In this document: positions 24,410 through 34,723 of the stretch, piece after piece | Layout: each line of letters begins with the position of its first letter | Position numbering within the stretch: position 1 is the first letter of the stretch | Origin: Desertivirga arenae | Lineage (GTDB): Bacteria > Bacteroidota > Bacteroidia > Sphingobacteriales > Sphingobacteriaceae | DNA length: 64,000 bases | Reading direction: 5' to 3' | Assembly (NCBI RefSeq): GCF_017355785.1 | Contig: NZ_JAFEWE010000007.1 | Span: 1 to 64,000, forward strand | Made by a program: the position numbers and the translations under genes | The notes under the pieces: model-generated | What the model was told of the DNA's origin: nothing | The model's database searches: none | Seen by the model: the letters and a program-made list of their open reading frames with translations, nothing else

Positions 24410-27400
24410 ATGGACTGTAGTTATTTACTCAACAAAAAACTCTTTTACGCTTTCTTACTGCTTGCGAGTTTGCAGTATTCAGATGCAGCTGCAAAAAGTG
24501 GCGTAAGAAATACTGTTGGCATCAGTCAACAAGTTACAATTACTGGAACTGTCCTTGACCCTAATGGGATGACGCTGCCTGGCGTTTCTGTATCTGTTAA
24601 AAATTCCAAGGTTGCTACTTCAACTAACAACCAGGGTAAATTCTCAATTACTGCTAAAGAAGGAGATGTGTTGGTATTTAAAATGGTGGGATTTGAGGCG
24701 AAGGAAGTTACAATAGGCAGTGAGGCAGCGTTAACCATTCGTTTGCAGGAGTCTAATACAAATTTAAATGAGGTAGTAGTAGTAGGTTATGGAACCCAGA
24801 AGAAAAGGGACCTTACTGCAGCAATTTCTTCGGTTAAAACAAGTGATCTGGTGATGTCTTCAGGGCCAGAAATTGGCAATATGCTAAAAGGTAAAGTACC
24901 GGGATTAACAATCCGCCAAAATAGTGCACAGCCAGGAGGAGGGCTCGATATTCTTGTACGGGGCGCCGGCTCTATTAACGCTAGCAATCAGCCATTATTT
25001 GTTGTAGATGGATTTCCAATATCAGATTTGCAGCAACCAGGAAGCGGGAATCGTTACAACGGCGGTACTCAAAGTATTCTGAACTCTTTTAATCCTAATG
25101 ATATTGAGTCTATTGAAGTATTAAAAGACGCCAGTGCAACAGCTATTTACGGATCAAGAGCAGCAAACGGGGTAATTTTAATTACTACGAAACGGGGAGC
25201 AGAAGGAAAGCCGAAAATTGATTACATGAATAACTTTTCCTTCCAAAAGTATAATAACTCCTTCGATGTATTGCCTCTGAATGAATGGATGCAGGTAAGA
25301 AACGAGGCGAAATACGAAAAATGGATGTGGGATAACAAGGTTTTTCCATACGGAACTGAAACTGTAGCGTCATTAGCGTCGAGAAGTGAGCCTGTAGTAT
25401 ATCCTGGAAATCCCTATACTCAAAAAGCGATTGATAATGTTGGTGAAGGAACGAATTGGATGGATCTGGTAATGCGAAACGGTTCAACTAAGCAGCACAA
25501 CCTTACCGCTTCCGGCGGAACTAAAAGTACACGTTACCTCCTGTCAGGGAACTATTATAATCAGGATGGGGTGGTTAAAAATTCCGGATTTAAACGCTAT
25601 TCATTTCGCGCTAACGTAGATCAGGAGATCAATAAATACCTGAAGCTGGGTGTAAATATGACAGCTAGCCGCATAGACAATAATAATAGTCAGCTAGGCG
25701 GAGATCAATTTGAAAACTCAGGTGTTATTCGTGCTTCAATTCAGCAGGGGCCTCATATTCCTGCCCTGGACGAAAACGGTAATTATCCGATTAATCCGGA
25801 CCTTGCTTTACAGCCAAATCCTTATTCGCTGCTTACTATAGCAGACCAGGGAAGAATTGAACGGATGCTGTTAAACTCCTACGTTGATATTACTCCGTTC
25901 AAGGGTATGGTAGTTAAGCTTAAAGCTGGAGTGGACCGCGGATACTCAAAACGTGAGACTTATATTCCAACCACTACTGTAGCTGGTAAGCTCGAAAATG
26001 GAAGAGCTTCTGTTTCAAATCTTGATAAGGATGATTACTTGTTGGAGGCAACAGCGAATTATTCAAAAGTGCTGGGAGGCCATAAAATAGATTTATTGGG
26101 AGGTGTTTCGCAACAAAAATTCATCAATCGCTTTAGTTCGACTGGCAGTACCGGATTTATCACCGATGCTTTTCTTTGGAACAACCTTGGGGCTGGAAGC
26201 AATCTTCAAACACCATCATCTTACGGGCCTGAGAATGTTATTGCCTCTTATTTCGGCCGGGTTAATTATAACTACAAAAGCAAATATCTGCTTACGTTCA
26301 CCCTTCGTACAGACGGAGCCAGCGTATTTGCAAGAAATAATAAGTGGGGAACGTTCCCATCGGCAGCCGTTGCCTGGAACGTGGTGGAAGAACCATTTTT
26401 TAGCGGTATAAAGAACGTAGTATCTCAATTAAAACTTAGGTTAAGTTATGGCCAGACAGGTAATGCTCAGATAAACAGTAATGCTTTTGCTGCTTATAGT
26501 GCGTTTCCAGCGTGGTTAAGCGGAGAAGAAACCCGCCAGATTGGAGTAGCCCTTTCCCGACTTGAAAATCCTGACTTGAAATGGGAAACGACTACTGGTG
26601 CCAACCTCGGAGTCGACTATTCTTTATTTAATGGCCGTGTGGAAGGATCTTTCGAGCTCTTTAATAATGTAATTTCTGATTTGCTTGATACCAAGCCTCT
26701 TAATTCCTATCAGGAAGTTAGCTCTATTATAGCAAATGTTGGTAAAACAAGAAGCCGAGGAGTTGAATTTAGCATCAATACAAGGAACATTCAAAGGAGG
26801 AATTTCTCCTGGCGGACGATGTTAAATCTTTCAAGGTACAAAGACACCTGGTTGGAAAGAGCCCCAGACTGGAAGCCGTTAGTTTACCAGAGTGAGAAAG
26901 ATCCGATAAGAGCAAGATATACTTACATTGCTGATGGAATACTTCAGACAGGTGATCCCGTTCCTGCTTCTCAACCGGGTCTCATGCCTGGTATGATTAA
27001 GATCAAAGACTTGGATGGCTATGTTCGGGATGCAAATGGAAACCCTGCTGTAGATGGAAATGGAAGATTTCTGAGAACGGGTTCTCCTGACGGAATTATT
27101 GATGCTGCGGACCAACGGATGGAAGGAACAACAGATCCAAGTTTAATGGCTGGTTTAACAAATATTCTGACGTACAAAAATTTCAGTTTAAACTTTGATT
27201 TCAATGGACTTTTTGGACGAAAAATGGCCGATCCTAATTATGTAACGTATGGTTTTAGTGCTTATGGCATTGAAGCACAGGGATATGGTGGCTTAAGGTC
27301 AATAAAAGACCGTTGGACACCAACGAACCCATCTACAACCAATCCAAGTTCATTCTGGGGCTTTTCTCCAACTGGTGCCGTTGGCGACTTTTTCATGCAG

Positions 27401-27616
27401 GATGCCTGGTTTGTTCGTTTGCAAAATGTTTCGCTGGGATACAATTTACCTACAAGGTTATTGAAAGGAGTATTTAGTTCAGCCAGAGTACATGTTGATG
27501 CACAAAATTTATTTGTCATTACGCCTTATAAAGGTGTTGATCCGGAAACAGATTCTTACACTGCAGCTTATCCGAACATTCGTACATATACAGTAGGTCT
27601 TAACTTAAGTTTTTAG
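24410..27616 (+). CDS. SusC/RagA-type TonB-dependent outer-membrane transporter
   Basis: This 1068-residue protein has a signal peptide, a carboxypeptidase-like beta-sandwich (VTITGTVLDPNGMTLPGVSV, residues about 42-120), then the TonB-box region (NEVVVVGYGTQKK) and the plug (GPEIGNMLKGKVPGLTI, LFVVDGFPISD, IEVLKDASATAIYGSRAANGVI). The beta barrel ends in YTVGLNLSF. It has no STN domain, so it is not expected to signal to an anti-sigma factor; its operon is marked by LacI-type operators instead. It imports a glycan with the SusD partner encoded 22 bases downstream. Confidence 0.95.
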   Translation: MDCSYLLNKKLFYAFLLLASLQYSDAAAKSGVRNTVGISQQVTITGTVLDPNGMTLPGVSVSVKNSKVATSTNNQGKFSITAKEGDVLVFKMVGFEAKEVTIGSEAALTIRLQESNTNLNEVVVVGYGTQKKRDLTAAISSVKTSDLVMSSGPEIGNMLKGKVPGLTIRQNSAQPGGGLDILVRGAGSINASNQPLFVVDGFPISDLQQPGSGNRYNGGTQSILNSFNPNDIESIEVLKDASATAIYGSRAANGVILITTKRGAEGKPKIDYMNNFSFQKYNNSFDVLPLNEWMQVRNEAKYEKWMWDNKVFPYGTETVASLASRSEPVVYPGNPYTQKAIDNVGEGTNWMDLVMRNGSTKQHNLTASGGTKSTRYLLSGNYYNQDGVVKNSGFKRYSFRANVDQEINKYLKLGVNMTASRIDNNNSQLGGDQFENSGVIRASIQQGPHIPALDENGNYPINPDLALQPNPYSLLTIADQGRIERMLLNSYVDITPFKGMVVKLKAGVDRGYSKRETYIPTTTVAGKLENGRASVSNLDKDDYLLEATANYSKVLGGHKIDLLGGVSQQKFINRFSSTGSTGFITDAFLWNNLGAGSNLQTPSSYGPENVIASYFGRVNYNYKSKYLLTFTLRTDGASVFARNNKWGTFPSAAVAWNVVEEPFFSGIKNVVSQLKLRLSYGQTGNAQINSNAFAAYSAFPAWLSGEETRQIGVALSRLENPDLKWETTTGANLGVDYSLFNGRVEGSFELFNNVISDLLDTKPLNSYQEVSSIIANVGKTRSRGVEFSINTRNIQRRNFSWRTMLNLSRYKDTWLERAPDWKPLVYQSEKDPIRARYTYIADGILQTGDPVPASQPGLMPGMIKIKDLDGYVRDANGNPAVDGNGRFLRTGSPDGIIDAADQRMEGTTDPSLMAGLTNILTYKNFSLNFDFNGLFGRKMADPNYVTYGFSAYGIEAQGYGGLRSIKDRWTPTNPSTTNPSSFWGFSPTGAVGDFFMQDAWFVRLQNVSLGYNLPTRLLKGVFSSARVHVDAQNLFVITPYKGVDPETDSYTAAYPNIRTYTVGLNLSF

Positions 27617-27638
27617 TCCTATCCATAATAAAAAGAAA

Positions 27639-29102
27639 ATGAAAAAATTTCTATTTGCACTAACGTCTATAGTGTTGTTACTGGGTAGCTGCACAGAAGA
27701 CCTTGTTTCGATTGATTACTCCGAGATAAATCCAGCTATATTCCCTAAGTCAGAGTCTGATATTCAGGCCATGGTTAATGCAGCTTATTATCCTCTTAGG
27801 GGCGCCTATAGTGATGGTATTTTTTCTACATCAGAAAAAGGAGTGATGTTCATTTCAGATGCTACCACTGAAATTCTTTACGGCCCCTATGGAGACCAGC
27901 AAAAGGCCACCCTCCATAATTACAGGCCCGAAGATGCCCCTTTCACCCGGTATTATGATGATTTTTACAATAAGATAAGCCGTATGACTGTTACTATCGA
28001 TCAAATCGAGAAGTCAACAGTTTCTGAGTCTCTAAAGAAAAGAGCTATTGCAGAAGTACGCTGTGCCCGGGGGCTTCTGGCCTATACCCTATTTGATCTT
28101 TACGGTCCGCTGGTAATAGCACCTTTAGAGCTTTTACAAAATCCATTAAAAGAGGAGCCACTTGCCCGATTGACAAGCCAGGAAACCGTAGATTTTATTG
28201 AAGCTGATCTCATTGCTGCTGCTGATGGACTTCCAGCACCCTCGGAAGCTGAATATGGGCGCTTCAATAAGGCTTTAGCGAAAATGATTCAAATCCGTTT
28301 AAACCTGCACGAGAAGAAATGGGATAAGGTTTTAGCCTTAAGCAATGACATCATCGCATATCAGTATTATAGCCTTGACGCCGATTATGCAGGAATGTGG
28401 AATCTTGATGGCGCTAAAAATAGCAAGGAAGTGATTTGGGCCATTCCTTGCGACTATGCCGGCACTAGCGAAAATCAATGGCAACTGATGGTGCTTCCTG
28501 CGGTGTTTGCTCCTAAAGGTGGTTTCGGAACCATCCAAAGTACCTGGTATTTCTACGATAGTTTTGAAAGTAACGACAAACGAAAGACAAGGCTGATTGC
28601 AGAGTTTACTGGTACGGATGGTATTACTTACAGCAGGACAAATCCTGGAAGTTTAATGAATTATGGTCCTATTCCGCTAAAAATTCATCCGGATGCGGAG
28701 CGTACCACCGGACTTACAACGGTAGATATCATTATGTATCGCTATGCAGACGTCTTATTGTCAAAAGCTGAGGCGATTGCTAACATTTCAGGTCCTAATC
28801 AAGAGGCTATGAATCTGGTGAACATGGTGAGAAAAAGAGCCGACCTTGGAGATAAGCAGCTTGCTAATTATAGTGCACTTCCAGCCTTCAATGATTTGAT
28901 ATTACTGGAAAGAAGCCATGAGTTCTGGTGTGAGAATGGCCAATATCGAGCTGACCTAATCAGACATGGAAAGTTTGTTTCCCGCACTCAGCAAGTAAAA
29001 GGTTCAAATTTTACAGCTCCTCATAAAGTCCTTTTCCCGTTTTCACCCGCAAGAATTGCGGAGGGTAAAGGGAAATTTATTCAAAATCCAGGTTATAACT
29101 AG
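27639..29102 (+). CDS. SusD/RagB-type glycan-binding lipoprotein
   Basis: The 487-residue protein has a lipoprotein signal with LLGSC (Cys18). The SusD features are present: helical TPR-like repeats, ALAKMIQIRLNLHEKKWDKVLALSND in the middle, and YRYADVLLSKAEAIA with VRKRADL and LLERSHEFWCENGQYRADLIRHG near the end. It caps the SusC transporter and captures the glycan at the cell surface. The ligand is unknown; the operon content suggests an amino-sugar glycan. Confidence 0.93.
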   Translation: MKKFLFALTSIVLLLGSCTEDLVSIDYSEINPAIFPKSESDIQAMVNAAYYPLRGAYSDGIFSTSEKGVMFISDATTEILYGPYGDQQKATLHNYRPEDAPFTRYYDDFYNKISRMTVTIDQIEKSTVSESLKKRAIAEVRCARGLLAYTLFDLYGPLVIAPLELLQNPLKEEPLARLTSQETVDFIEADLIAAADGLPAPSEAEYGRFNKALAKMIQIRLNLHEKKWDKVLALSNDIIAYQYYSLDADYAGMWNLDGAKNSKEVIWAIPCDYAGTSENQWQLMVLPAVFAPKGGFGTIQSTWYFYDSFESNDKRKTRLIAEFTGTDGITYSRTNPGSLMNYGPIPLKIHPDAERTTGLTTVDIIMYRYADVLLSKAEAIANISGPNQEAMNLVNMVRKRADLGDKQLANYSALPAFNDLILLERSHEFWCENGQYRADLIRHGKFVSRTQQVKGSNFTAPHKVLFPFSPARIAEGKGKFIQNPGYN

Positions 29103-29131
29103 TATTTTATTGCGAATTTAATATAAAAGCA

Positions 29132-30517
29132 ATGGCAACGGATTCAAATTATTATAAAAGGTTACTTCTGGGAGTAGTGACAATGTGCATAATGGGATGG
29201 GTAACCTCCTGTAAGAAAAATAGTCCCGCGCAGAAAGAGGAAGAAGAGACTAAATTGAATTATGAGATCTCTTATGATATTTTTCCCAATCCAGAGAGAG
29301 GATTTACAAAAACAATTCCTACCTATTCTGACGGTACCGGTTTAAATCTCACTCAGCTAAAAACTTTTAGAAGCCAGAATATCACTTTGGTTGTTCGTGT
29401 CTTTTATTTAAATCTGTACAAAAACAAGCAACTCGATCAGCCAATACTTAATTTGATTCAAACCGACCTTGATAAACTTCGCGAGGCGGGACTTAAGGGT
29501 GTGATTAGATTTGCTTACACGGATGATATTAACGGCACTGATGCTCCGCTTTCTATAGTAGAACAGCACATTGATCAGCTAAAAAGCATCGTCGATATAA
29601 ATAAAGATGTGATCGCATTTGTACAGGCTGGCTTTATCGGCGCCTGGGGAGAATGGCACAGCTCTAGTAATGGTTTGGCTACAACCGAGAATGAACGCGC
29701 TGTATTAACCAAATTACTATCAGCGTTTCCAAAGGAGATCCTTCTTCAGGTGCGTACTCCTCGTTATAAACAGCAGGTATATAACACCACCTCCGCTTTA
29801 ACAAAAGAGCAGGGGTTTGGGGGAACAGATATCGCGCGTGTTGGGCATCACAACGACTGTTTTTTATCAAGCACCGATGATTATGGAACTTATAGCAATG
29901 TAGGGGCTGAGAAGCAGTATATCAGTAGTGAAGGATTGTACGTGCCGGTTGGCGGTGAGACTTGTCCTCCGCTTGGGGGCTTTTCACCTAACTGCCTGGA
30001 GGGGCGTAATCAGATGAAGCTTCTGAGATGGACTTATATCAACACGGATTACTACCAGCCAACGCTAAGCGCATGGAAAGCGTCAGGTTGCTTTGAGGAA
30101 TTCGAAAGAGGACTGGGATATCGCCTTGCTTTGGTAAATTCCAAATTACCCACCACTGCCACTGTAAATAGCTCATATCCTTTCGCTGTTGATATAACAA
30201 ACAACGGATATGCTCCTGCATATAATAAGAAGGTTACGAGCCTTGTATTGAAAAATAAAACTACAGGAAGTTATTCTGAGATTAAATTAAACTATGACAT
30301 AAGGGACTGTAAGCCTTTAGCCACAGCCTCTATTGTGGAAAATCTAAGTCTGGCTGGAATACCTGCAGGTGAGTATGCGCTATATCTAAAAATTGCTGAT
30401 CAATCTGATCGATTAAAAGCCAGGGCAGAGTATTCTGTTAGAATGGCAAATAAAAATACATGGACGGAAGAGAATGGAGGAATGAACAATCTTTTGTCAA
30501 GCTTACAAATTAAGTAG
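29132..30517 (+). CDS. DUF4874/DUF4832 surface or periplasmic protein (copy 1)
   Basis: The 461-residue protein has an N-terminal lipoprotein-like signal (VTMCIMGWVTSCKK). The N-terminal DUF4874 domain is marked by PNPERGFTKT and a TIM-barrel-like series (VIRFAYTDD, IAFVQAGFIGAWGEWHSS, LLQVRTPRYK). The C-terminal DUF4832 domain has GHHNDCFLSSTDDYGTY and YVPVGGETCPP. The acidic and aromatic residues in FIGAWGEWH and HNDCF look like active-site motifs, but no activity is assigned to these families to my knowledge. A paralogue lies at 33149, on the other side of the GH109 gene. It is probably a glycan-processing enzyme of this operon. Confidence 0.85.
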   Translation: MATDSNYYKRLLLGVVTMCIMGWVTSCKKNSPAQKEEEETKLNYEISYDIFPNPERGFTKTIPTYSDGTGLNLTQLKTFRSQNITLVVRVFYLNLYKNKQLDQPILNLIQTDLDKLREAGLKGVIRFAYTDDINGTDAPLSIVEQHIDQLKSIVDINKDVIAFVQAGFIGAWGEWHSSSNGLATTENERAVLTKLLSAFPKEILLQVRTPRYKQQVYNTTSALTKEQGFGGTDIARVGHHNDCFLSSTDDYGTYSNVGAEKQYISSEGLYVPVGGETCPPLGGFSPNCLEGRNQMKLLRWTYINTDYYQPTLSAWKASGCFEEFERGLGYRLALVNSKLPTTATVNSSYPFAVDITNNGYAPAYNKKVTSLVLKNKTTGSYSEIKLNYDIRDCKPLATASIVENLSLAGIPAGEYALYLKIADQSDRLKARAEYSVRMANKNTWTEENGGMNNLLSSLQIK

Positions 30518-30540
30518 TGTTTACGATTTACAACAATTAA

Positions 30541-31401
30541 ATGAGAACGAACTTTATTTTATCAATCTGTGCGGTAGTCATCGTGCTTATTGCTGGCTCT
30601 TGTAAAAAGGAAGAAACAGGTAGTGATACAAAGGCTGTTTTTAGCTATGTGGCTGACGGTTTTCAGGTGAATTTTACAAATTTCTCGAGAAATGCAACGG
30701 AATATATCTGGGAATTTAACGATGGTTCTAACGAGACCTCAACAAAAAAATATCCGCAGCACGTATTCAAGAGCAAAGGCAAGTTTCTTGTCACACTAAC
30801 TGCTAAAAACGGGAATGAATCTAGTGTATTTTCCGATACAGTTACCATCCTCGGTCCCAACATTAAAATTGATGGAGATTTCAAAGATTGGGAAAATGTG
30901 AGCTATTCTCATACTAATGCTGCCAGTGCCGGTGGTAATCTCTTGGCAATGAAAACCTTTGCTACGGATAATAGCATCAATTTCTACCTCGAAGGAACCA
31001 CTGACATGAAAATGGAGATTTTCGATTTATATCTCGATGTAGACAATAATACAGCAACTGGTTTTAATACCTGGCAATATCCAATGGGTTCCGGTTCTGA
31101 ATTTCTGTTGGAAGGAAGCTTTAAAGACGGCTGGGGAGATATGTTCAAACATACTGGTGCGCCAACCGAGTTTGCTTTTACTCCGGTTGCTTCTTTTTCC
31201 GATGTCCTAAGTTACTCCCAGATCAAAACAGTGGGAGGAAAGAATATAATTGAATTCTCCGTGAAGCGGTCGAAATTAGGTACAAATCTTAAGGGCTTCG
31301 TAAATTATTCGATAACAGAACTTACTTCAGGTTGGGCTGCTGTAGGAAGCCTTCCTACTTTCCAAACACCAACGTCTGCCTTTGGAAAGATTGCGTTGTA
31401 A
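30541..31401 (+). CDS. PKD-domain lipoprotein with a CBM-like C-terminal part
   Basis: The 286-residue protein has the lipobox IAGSC (Cys21). Residues about 30-105 form a PKD domain (YIWEFNDGSNETSTKKYPQHVF, then GKFLVTLTAKN). The second half starts with IKIDGDFKDWENV, a pattern seen in CBM9-like/DOMON-like domains, and runs through FDLYLDVDNNTATGFNTWQYP. It should be an outer-membrane surface glycan-binding protein, in the SusE/F position of the operon. The ligand is unknown. About 210 bases separate it from the next gene. Confidence 0.8.
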   Translation: MRTNFILSICAVVIVLIAGSCKKEETGSDTKAVFSYVADGFQVNFTNFSRNATEYIWEFNDGSNETSTKKYPQHVFKSKGKFLVTLTAKNGNESSVFSDTVTILGPNIKIDGDFKDWENVSYSHTNAASAGGNLLAMKTFATDNSINFYLEGTTDMKMEIFDLYLDVDNNTATGFNTWQYPMGSGSEFLLEGSFKDGWGDMFKHTGAPTEFAFTPVASFSDVLSYSQIKTVGGKNIIEFSVKRSKLGTNLKGFVNYSITELTSGWAAVGSLPTFQTPTSAFGKIAL

Positions 31402-31613
31402 TAAACGTTGCAGATTAAAAGAGGCTATACATTTGGTTGTTTTTTGAACAGAGGTGATAAGAGATAATGAACAGAGATAAGAGTCACAATAGTTTAAGGC
31501 GTAATTGTCAACGAGTTCCTGTTCATCCTTATCACTCAATTTAGTTAACGGTTCATTTCTTTAACGATCAGCGGATTACAATCAATCGCCCGAAAATTAC
31601 AATTTTAGAATCA

Positions 31614-32963
31614 ATGCACAGAAGAAGTTTTATAAAAAATAGCACGATGGCGGCAGCCGGATTTGCTATTCTTCCTTCCATTACTTTCGGCATGAGTAAA
31701 TCGAAAGTAAAACTGGGATACATAGGAGTAGGCCTTAGAGGGCGAAATCATATTTCGGAAGGCCTTTTAAGGGATGATGTGGAAATTGTAGCCATCTGCG
31801 ATACACAGGAAAGCTCATTGAAGTTATGCAGAGAGCAATTTCAGCAGGCGGGTAAAAAACTGCCCAAGGAATTTACTGGAGGGGTAGATGCTTATAAGAG
31901 AATGCTTGAAATGAAGGAAATAGAAGGAGTTATCATTGCTACTCCCTGGACTTTTCATCATGATCAGGCGGTAGATGCGATGCAAGCAGGAAAATACGTA
32001 GGCTGCGAGGTGCTTGCAGGCTTAACTTTAGAGGATCACTGGAATATCGTCAATGTTTCAGAAAAGACAGGTATGTCTTATATGACGCTGGAGAATGTTT
32101 GCTATCGTCGGGATGTTATGGCTGTGCTAAATATGGCCCGTCAAAATCTTTTTGGCGAGCTAGTACACTTAGAGGGAGGATATCAGCATGATTTAAGACC
32201 GGTTCTTTTTAACGACGGAGCGCATTTTTATGGACATGGGGTGGAATTTGGTCCGGATAAATCTATAGGTGAAGCGCAATGGAGAACCCAGCATAATATT
32301 GATATGGTAGGAGATATTTATCCTACACACGGCTTAGGGCCATTAATGCCTTTTATCAACATTAACCGGGGAAATCGGATTACAAACCTCGTTTCCTTTT
32401 CCTCCAAAGCTAAGGGCTTGTCAAGTTATGTGAATAAGCTATCACCTGGTCATAAGAACGCAAGCGTCAATTTTAAGAATGGTGACATTACCACTACGTT
32501 ATTAAATTGTGCTAATGGTGAAACTTTAAGTATCCAACATGATACCCATCTACCCCGGCCATATTCCCTCGGTTTTCGAGTCCAGGGTACAGAAGGTTTG
32601 TGGACTGACGCAAATCAATCAATCTACATTGAAGGAAAGTCAAAAAATGAAGATGTTTGGGATCCTGCGGAAGAATGGCTTAAAAAGTACGACCATCCTC
32701 TATGGAAAAAGTATGAGAAACAAGCCGAAGGAGCGGGACATGGGGGAATGGATTGGTTTGTTTTTAATGGATTTGTGGAAGCGATAAAACAAAAAAGACA
32801 AACCCCTATCGATGTTTATGACTCGGTGACAATGAGTGCCATACTTCCTTTATCGGCTAAGTCCATCACGGAAGGAAACATGCCCCAAGACTTTCCTGAC
32901 TTTACAAGAGGCAAATGGAAGACAATGAAGAACACTTTTGCTTTAAATGACAGCGGTTTTTAG
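31614..32963 (+). CDS. GH109 family alpha-N-acetylgalactosaminidase (NAD-dependent)
   Basis: The 449-residue protein has a twin-arginine signal (HRRSFIKNSTMAAAGFAIL) and a Rossmann start (LGYIGVGLRGRNH). The GH109 hallmarks are strong: VAICDT, YKRMLEM, VIIATPWTFH, AMQAGKYVGCEV, LENVCYRRDVMAVLNM (158-174), GGYQHDLR, YPTHGLGP (236-243, His239), NRGNRI, PRPYSLGFRVQGTEGLW and AGHGGMDWFV. GH109 enzymes use bound NAD for an oxidation-elimination-reduction cycle and remove terminal alpha-GalNAc in the periplasm. The plain Gfo/Idh/MocA label would miss this. It lies between two DUF4874/DUF4832 genes. Confidence 0.9.
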   Translation: MHRRSFIKNSTMAAAGFAILPSITFGMSKSKVKLGYIGVGLRGRNHISEGLLRDDVEIVAICDTQESSLKLCREQFQQAGKKLPKEFTGGVDAYKRMLEMKEIEGVIIATPWTFHHDQAVDAMQAGKYVGCEVLAGLTLEDHWNIVNVSEKTGMSYMTLENVCYRRDVMAVLNMARQNLFGELVHLEGGYQHDLRPVLFNDGAHFYGHGVEFGPDKSIGEAQWRTQHNIDMVGDIYPTHGLGPLMPFININRGNRITNLVSFSSKAKGLSSYVNKLSPGHKNASVNFKNGDITTTLLNCANGETLSIQHDTHLPRPYSLGFRVQGTEGLWTDANQSIYIEGKSKNEDVWDPAEEWLKKYDHPLWKKYEKQAEGAGHGGMDWFVFNGFVEAIKQKRQTPIDVYDSVTMSAILPLSAKSITEGNMPQDFPDFTRGKWKTMKNTFALNDSGF

Positions 32964-33148
32964 CCGGAGGACAATAAAAAAATTTTCTTTTACAACAGCT
33001 TTGGGCGAACTGGATATTGACGGAGGAACAAGATTGTTAAATAACCGGGTAGAAAAAGGTGCTGATGAAGTTTCATCCACAAATGCTCCAACACCATAAA
33101 AAAATCATGAAAGAGGAACGCTGCAAAAATATTGAGAAAGGGAACAGG

Positions 33149-34651
33149 ATGATCAATCGAAAAGCAATTCTTATTTCGATAGTTTTTATGGCGTTCTTCT
33201 TTCACCTTACGGGATTCGCACAGGTTAAGACATTAATCTACAGTGAGAGCAGAGATGACATTCCAAATCCGGAACGGGGTTTTTATTTTCCTGCAGCAGA
33301 GCCAGTCGGAGAGCTGTCCGTAGAAAAGCTTAAAAAACTACGCACAGTTTATTCTGCAAAAGCCAGTGCTGATTATTCTACCTGGATAAGTTTAGTTTAT
33401 CGGGGATATCTTCTAACTGATTTCAGAGACAAGCCAATCTCATCACAGTTTCTGGAAAAGTTACAAAAGGATTTTGATGCGGTAAGGTCGGCCGGCCTGA
33501 AAATCGTACTCAGGTTTTCTTATACGGATAAGAGCAAAAATGGTGATTGTCCTGATAAAGCGATATGCCCGCCATATGGTGATGCGCCGAAGGAGGTTGT
33601 CCTGAATCACATTGCTCAACTAAAACCTTTAATCCAACAGAATTCAGACGTCATAGCAGTCGTTCAGGAAGGATTTATCGGTATCTGGGGCGAAAACTTC
33701 TATACAGATTATTTTGGAGATCCATCTGCAAATGGGCGGGGATTTGTTCCGGATAGTAGCTGGAATGACAGAAATGAAGTTTTAATGGCTTTGCTGGACG
33801 CAGTTCCTCAGCAGCGAATGGTACAGGTTCGAACCCCGCAAATCAGACAACGTTTTTTGTCTGGCCCTAATGCTCCGGTTAGTAAAAAACCTTCTGCCTT
33901 AAAAAAGGCATTTGATAGGAGTAGTACCTCAAGAATTGCCTTTCATAATGATTGTTTCCTTGCTAGCTCAGATGATTATGGAACTTATACCGACTACGGT
34001 AATTCTTCTGGTAGACTACAATCAACAAACCTCATCTTGAGAAAATATCTCGAGGCAGAAAGCAAATATTTAGCAGTAGGCGGAGAAACATGCGACGACA
34101 CGTTCAGTCCTCAGAACGACTGTGAACCTTATGGACATGCAATGAAGGAAATGGCGGCAATGCACTACAGTTTCTTAAATGTAAGTTATAATAATTTGGT
34201 GAATAACGATTGGGAAGGGCAGGGATGTATGATAGAGATAAAAAAACGCCTTGGCTATCGCATCGTCCTTAAACAAGCCAAACTTCCAACTGCAGTGAAA
34301 GCAGGAAAGAAAGTGAAGATTGACGTTCAGTTAAAAAATACAGGTTTTGCTTCTCCTTATAATCCCCGGCCGGTTCAATTAGTTCTCAGAGATAGTAAGG
34401 ATGGAAGTATTTACAGAATAGAGCTACAAACTCGTATCCAGAAATGGTATCCGGGCGAAGTTTTTCTGCGAGAATCTGTGAGGTTGCCAAAGGAGATAAA
34501 GAACGGCGATTATGATTTGTTTTTAGGAATGCCAGATGGCTATACGAGTTTGCAGAATCGTCCGGAGTATAGTGTTCGTTTGGCTAATGAAGGTTTGTGG
34601 GAGGAAAGCTCGGGACTGAACAGGCTGAACCACGCAATGAAAGTAAAGTAG
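33149..34651 (+). CDS. DUF4874/DUF4832 secreted protein (copy 2)
   Basis: The start is set at 33149 (MINRKAILISIVF, a good signal peptide ending FAQ); a GTG at 33059 would add a charged leader before it. The product has 500 residues. PNPERGFYFP, IVLRFSYTDKSK, VIAVVQEGFIGIWGENF, MVQVRTPQIR, FHNDCFLASSDDYGTY and VGGETCDD repeat the motif series of the copy at 29132. The two share a scaffold but are clearly diverged. It has no lipobox, so it is probably periplasmic whereas copy 1 looks lipid-anchored. Two such proteins around one exo-glycosidase suggest division of labour on one glycan. Confidence 0.85.
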   Translation: MINRKAILISIVFMAFFFHLTGFAQVKTLIYSESRDDIPNPERGFYFPAAEPVGELSVEKLKKLRTVYSAKASADYSTWISLVYRGYLLTDFRDKPISSQFLEKLQKDFDAVRSAGLKIVLRFSYTDKSKNGDCPDKAICPPYGDAPKEVVLNHIAQLKPLIQQNSDVIAVVQEGFIGIWGENFYTDYFGDPSANGRGFVPDSSWNDRNEVLMALLDAVPQQRMVQVRTPQIRQRFLSGPNAPVSKKPSALKKAFDRSSTSRIAFHNDCFLASSDDYGTYTDYGNSSGRLQSTNLILRKYLEAESKYLAVGGETCDDTFSPQNDCEPYGHAMKEMAAMHYSFLNVSYNNLVNNDWEGQGCMIEIKKRLGYRIVLKQAKLPTAVKAGKKVKIDVQLKNTGFASPYNPRPVQLVLRDSKDGSIYRIELQTRIQKWYPGEVFLRESVRLPKEIKNGDYDLFLGMPDGYTSLQNRPEYSVRLANEGLWEESSGLNRLNHAMKVK

Positions 34652-34723
34652 TAGGGTTATCGAGAAATTTTTTTCTAGTATTTGATATAATATTCCTGAT
34701 GATATATTTCCTAGTTTTTTGGT

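Noticed and set aside
31614-32963. Generic Gfo/Idh/MocA oxidoreductase label
   Set aside because: The chain of GH109-specific motifs along the whole protein supports the glycosidase assignment instead.
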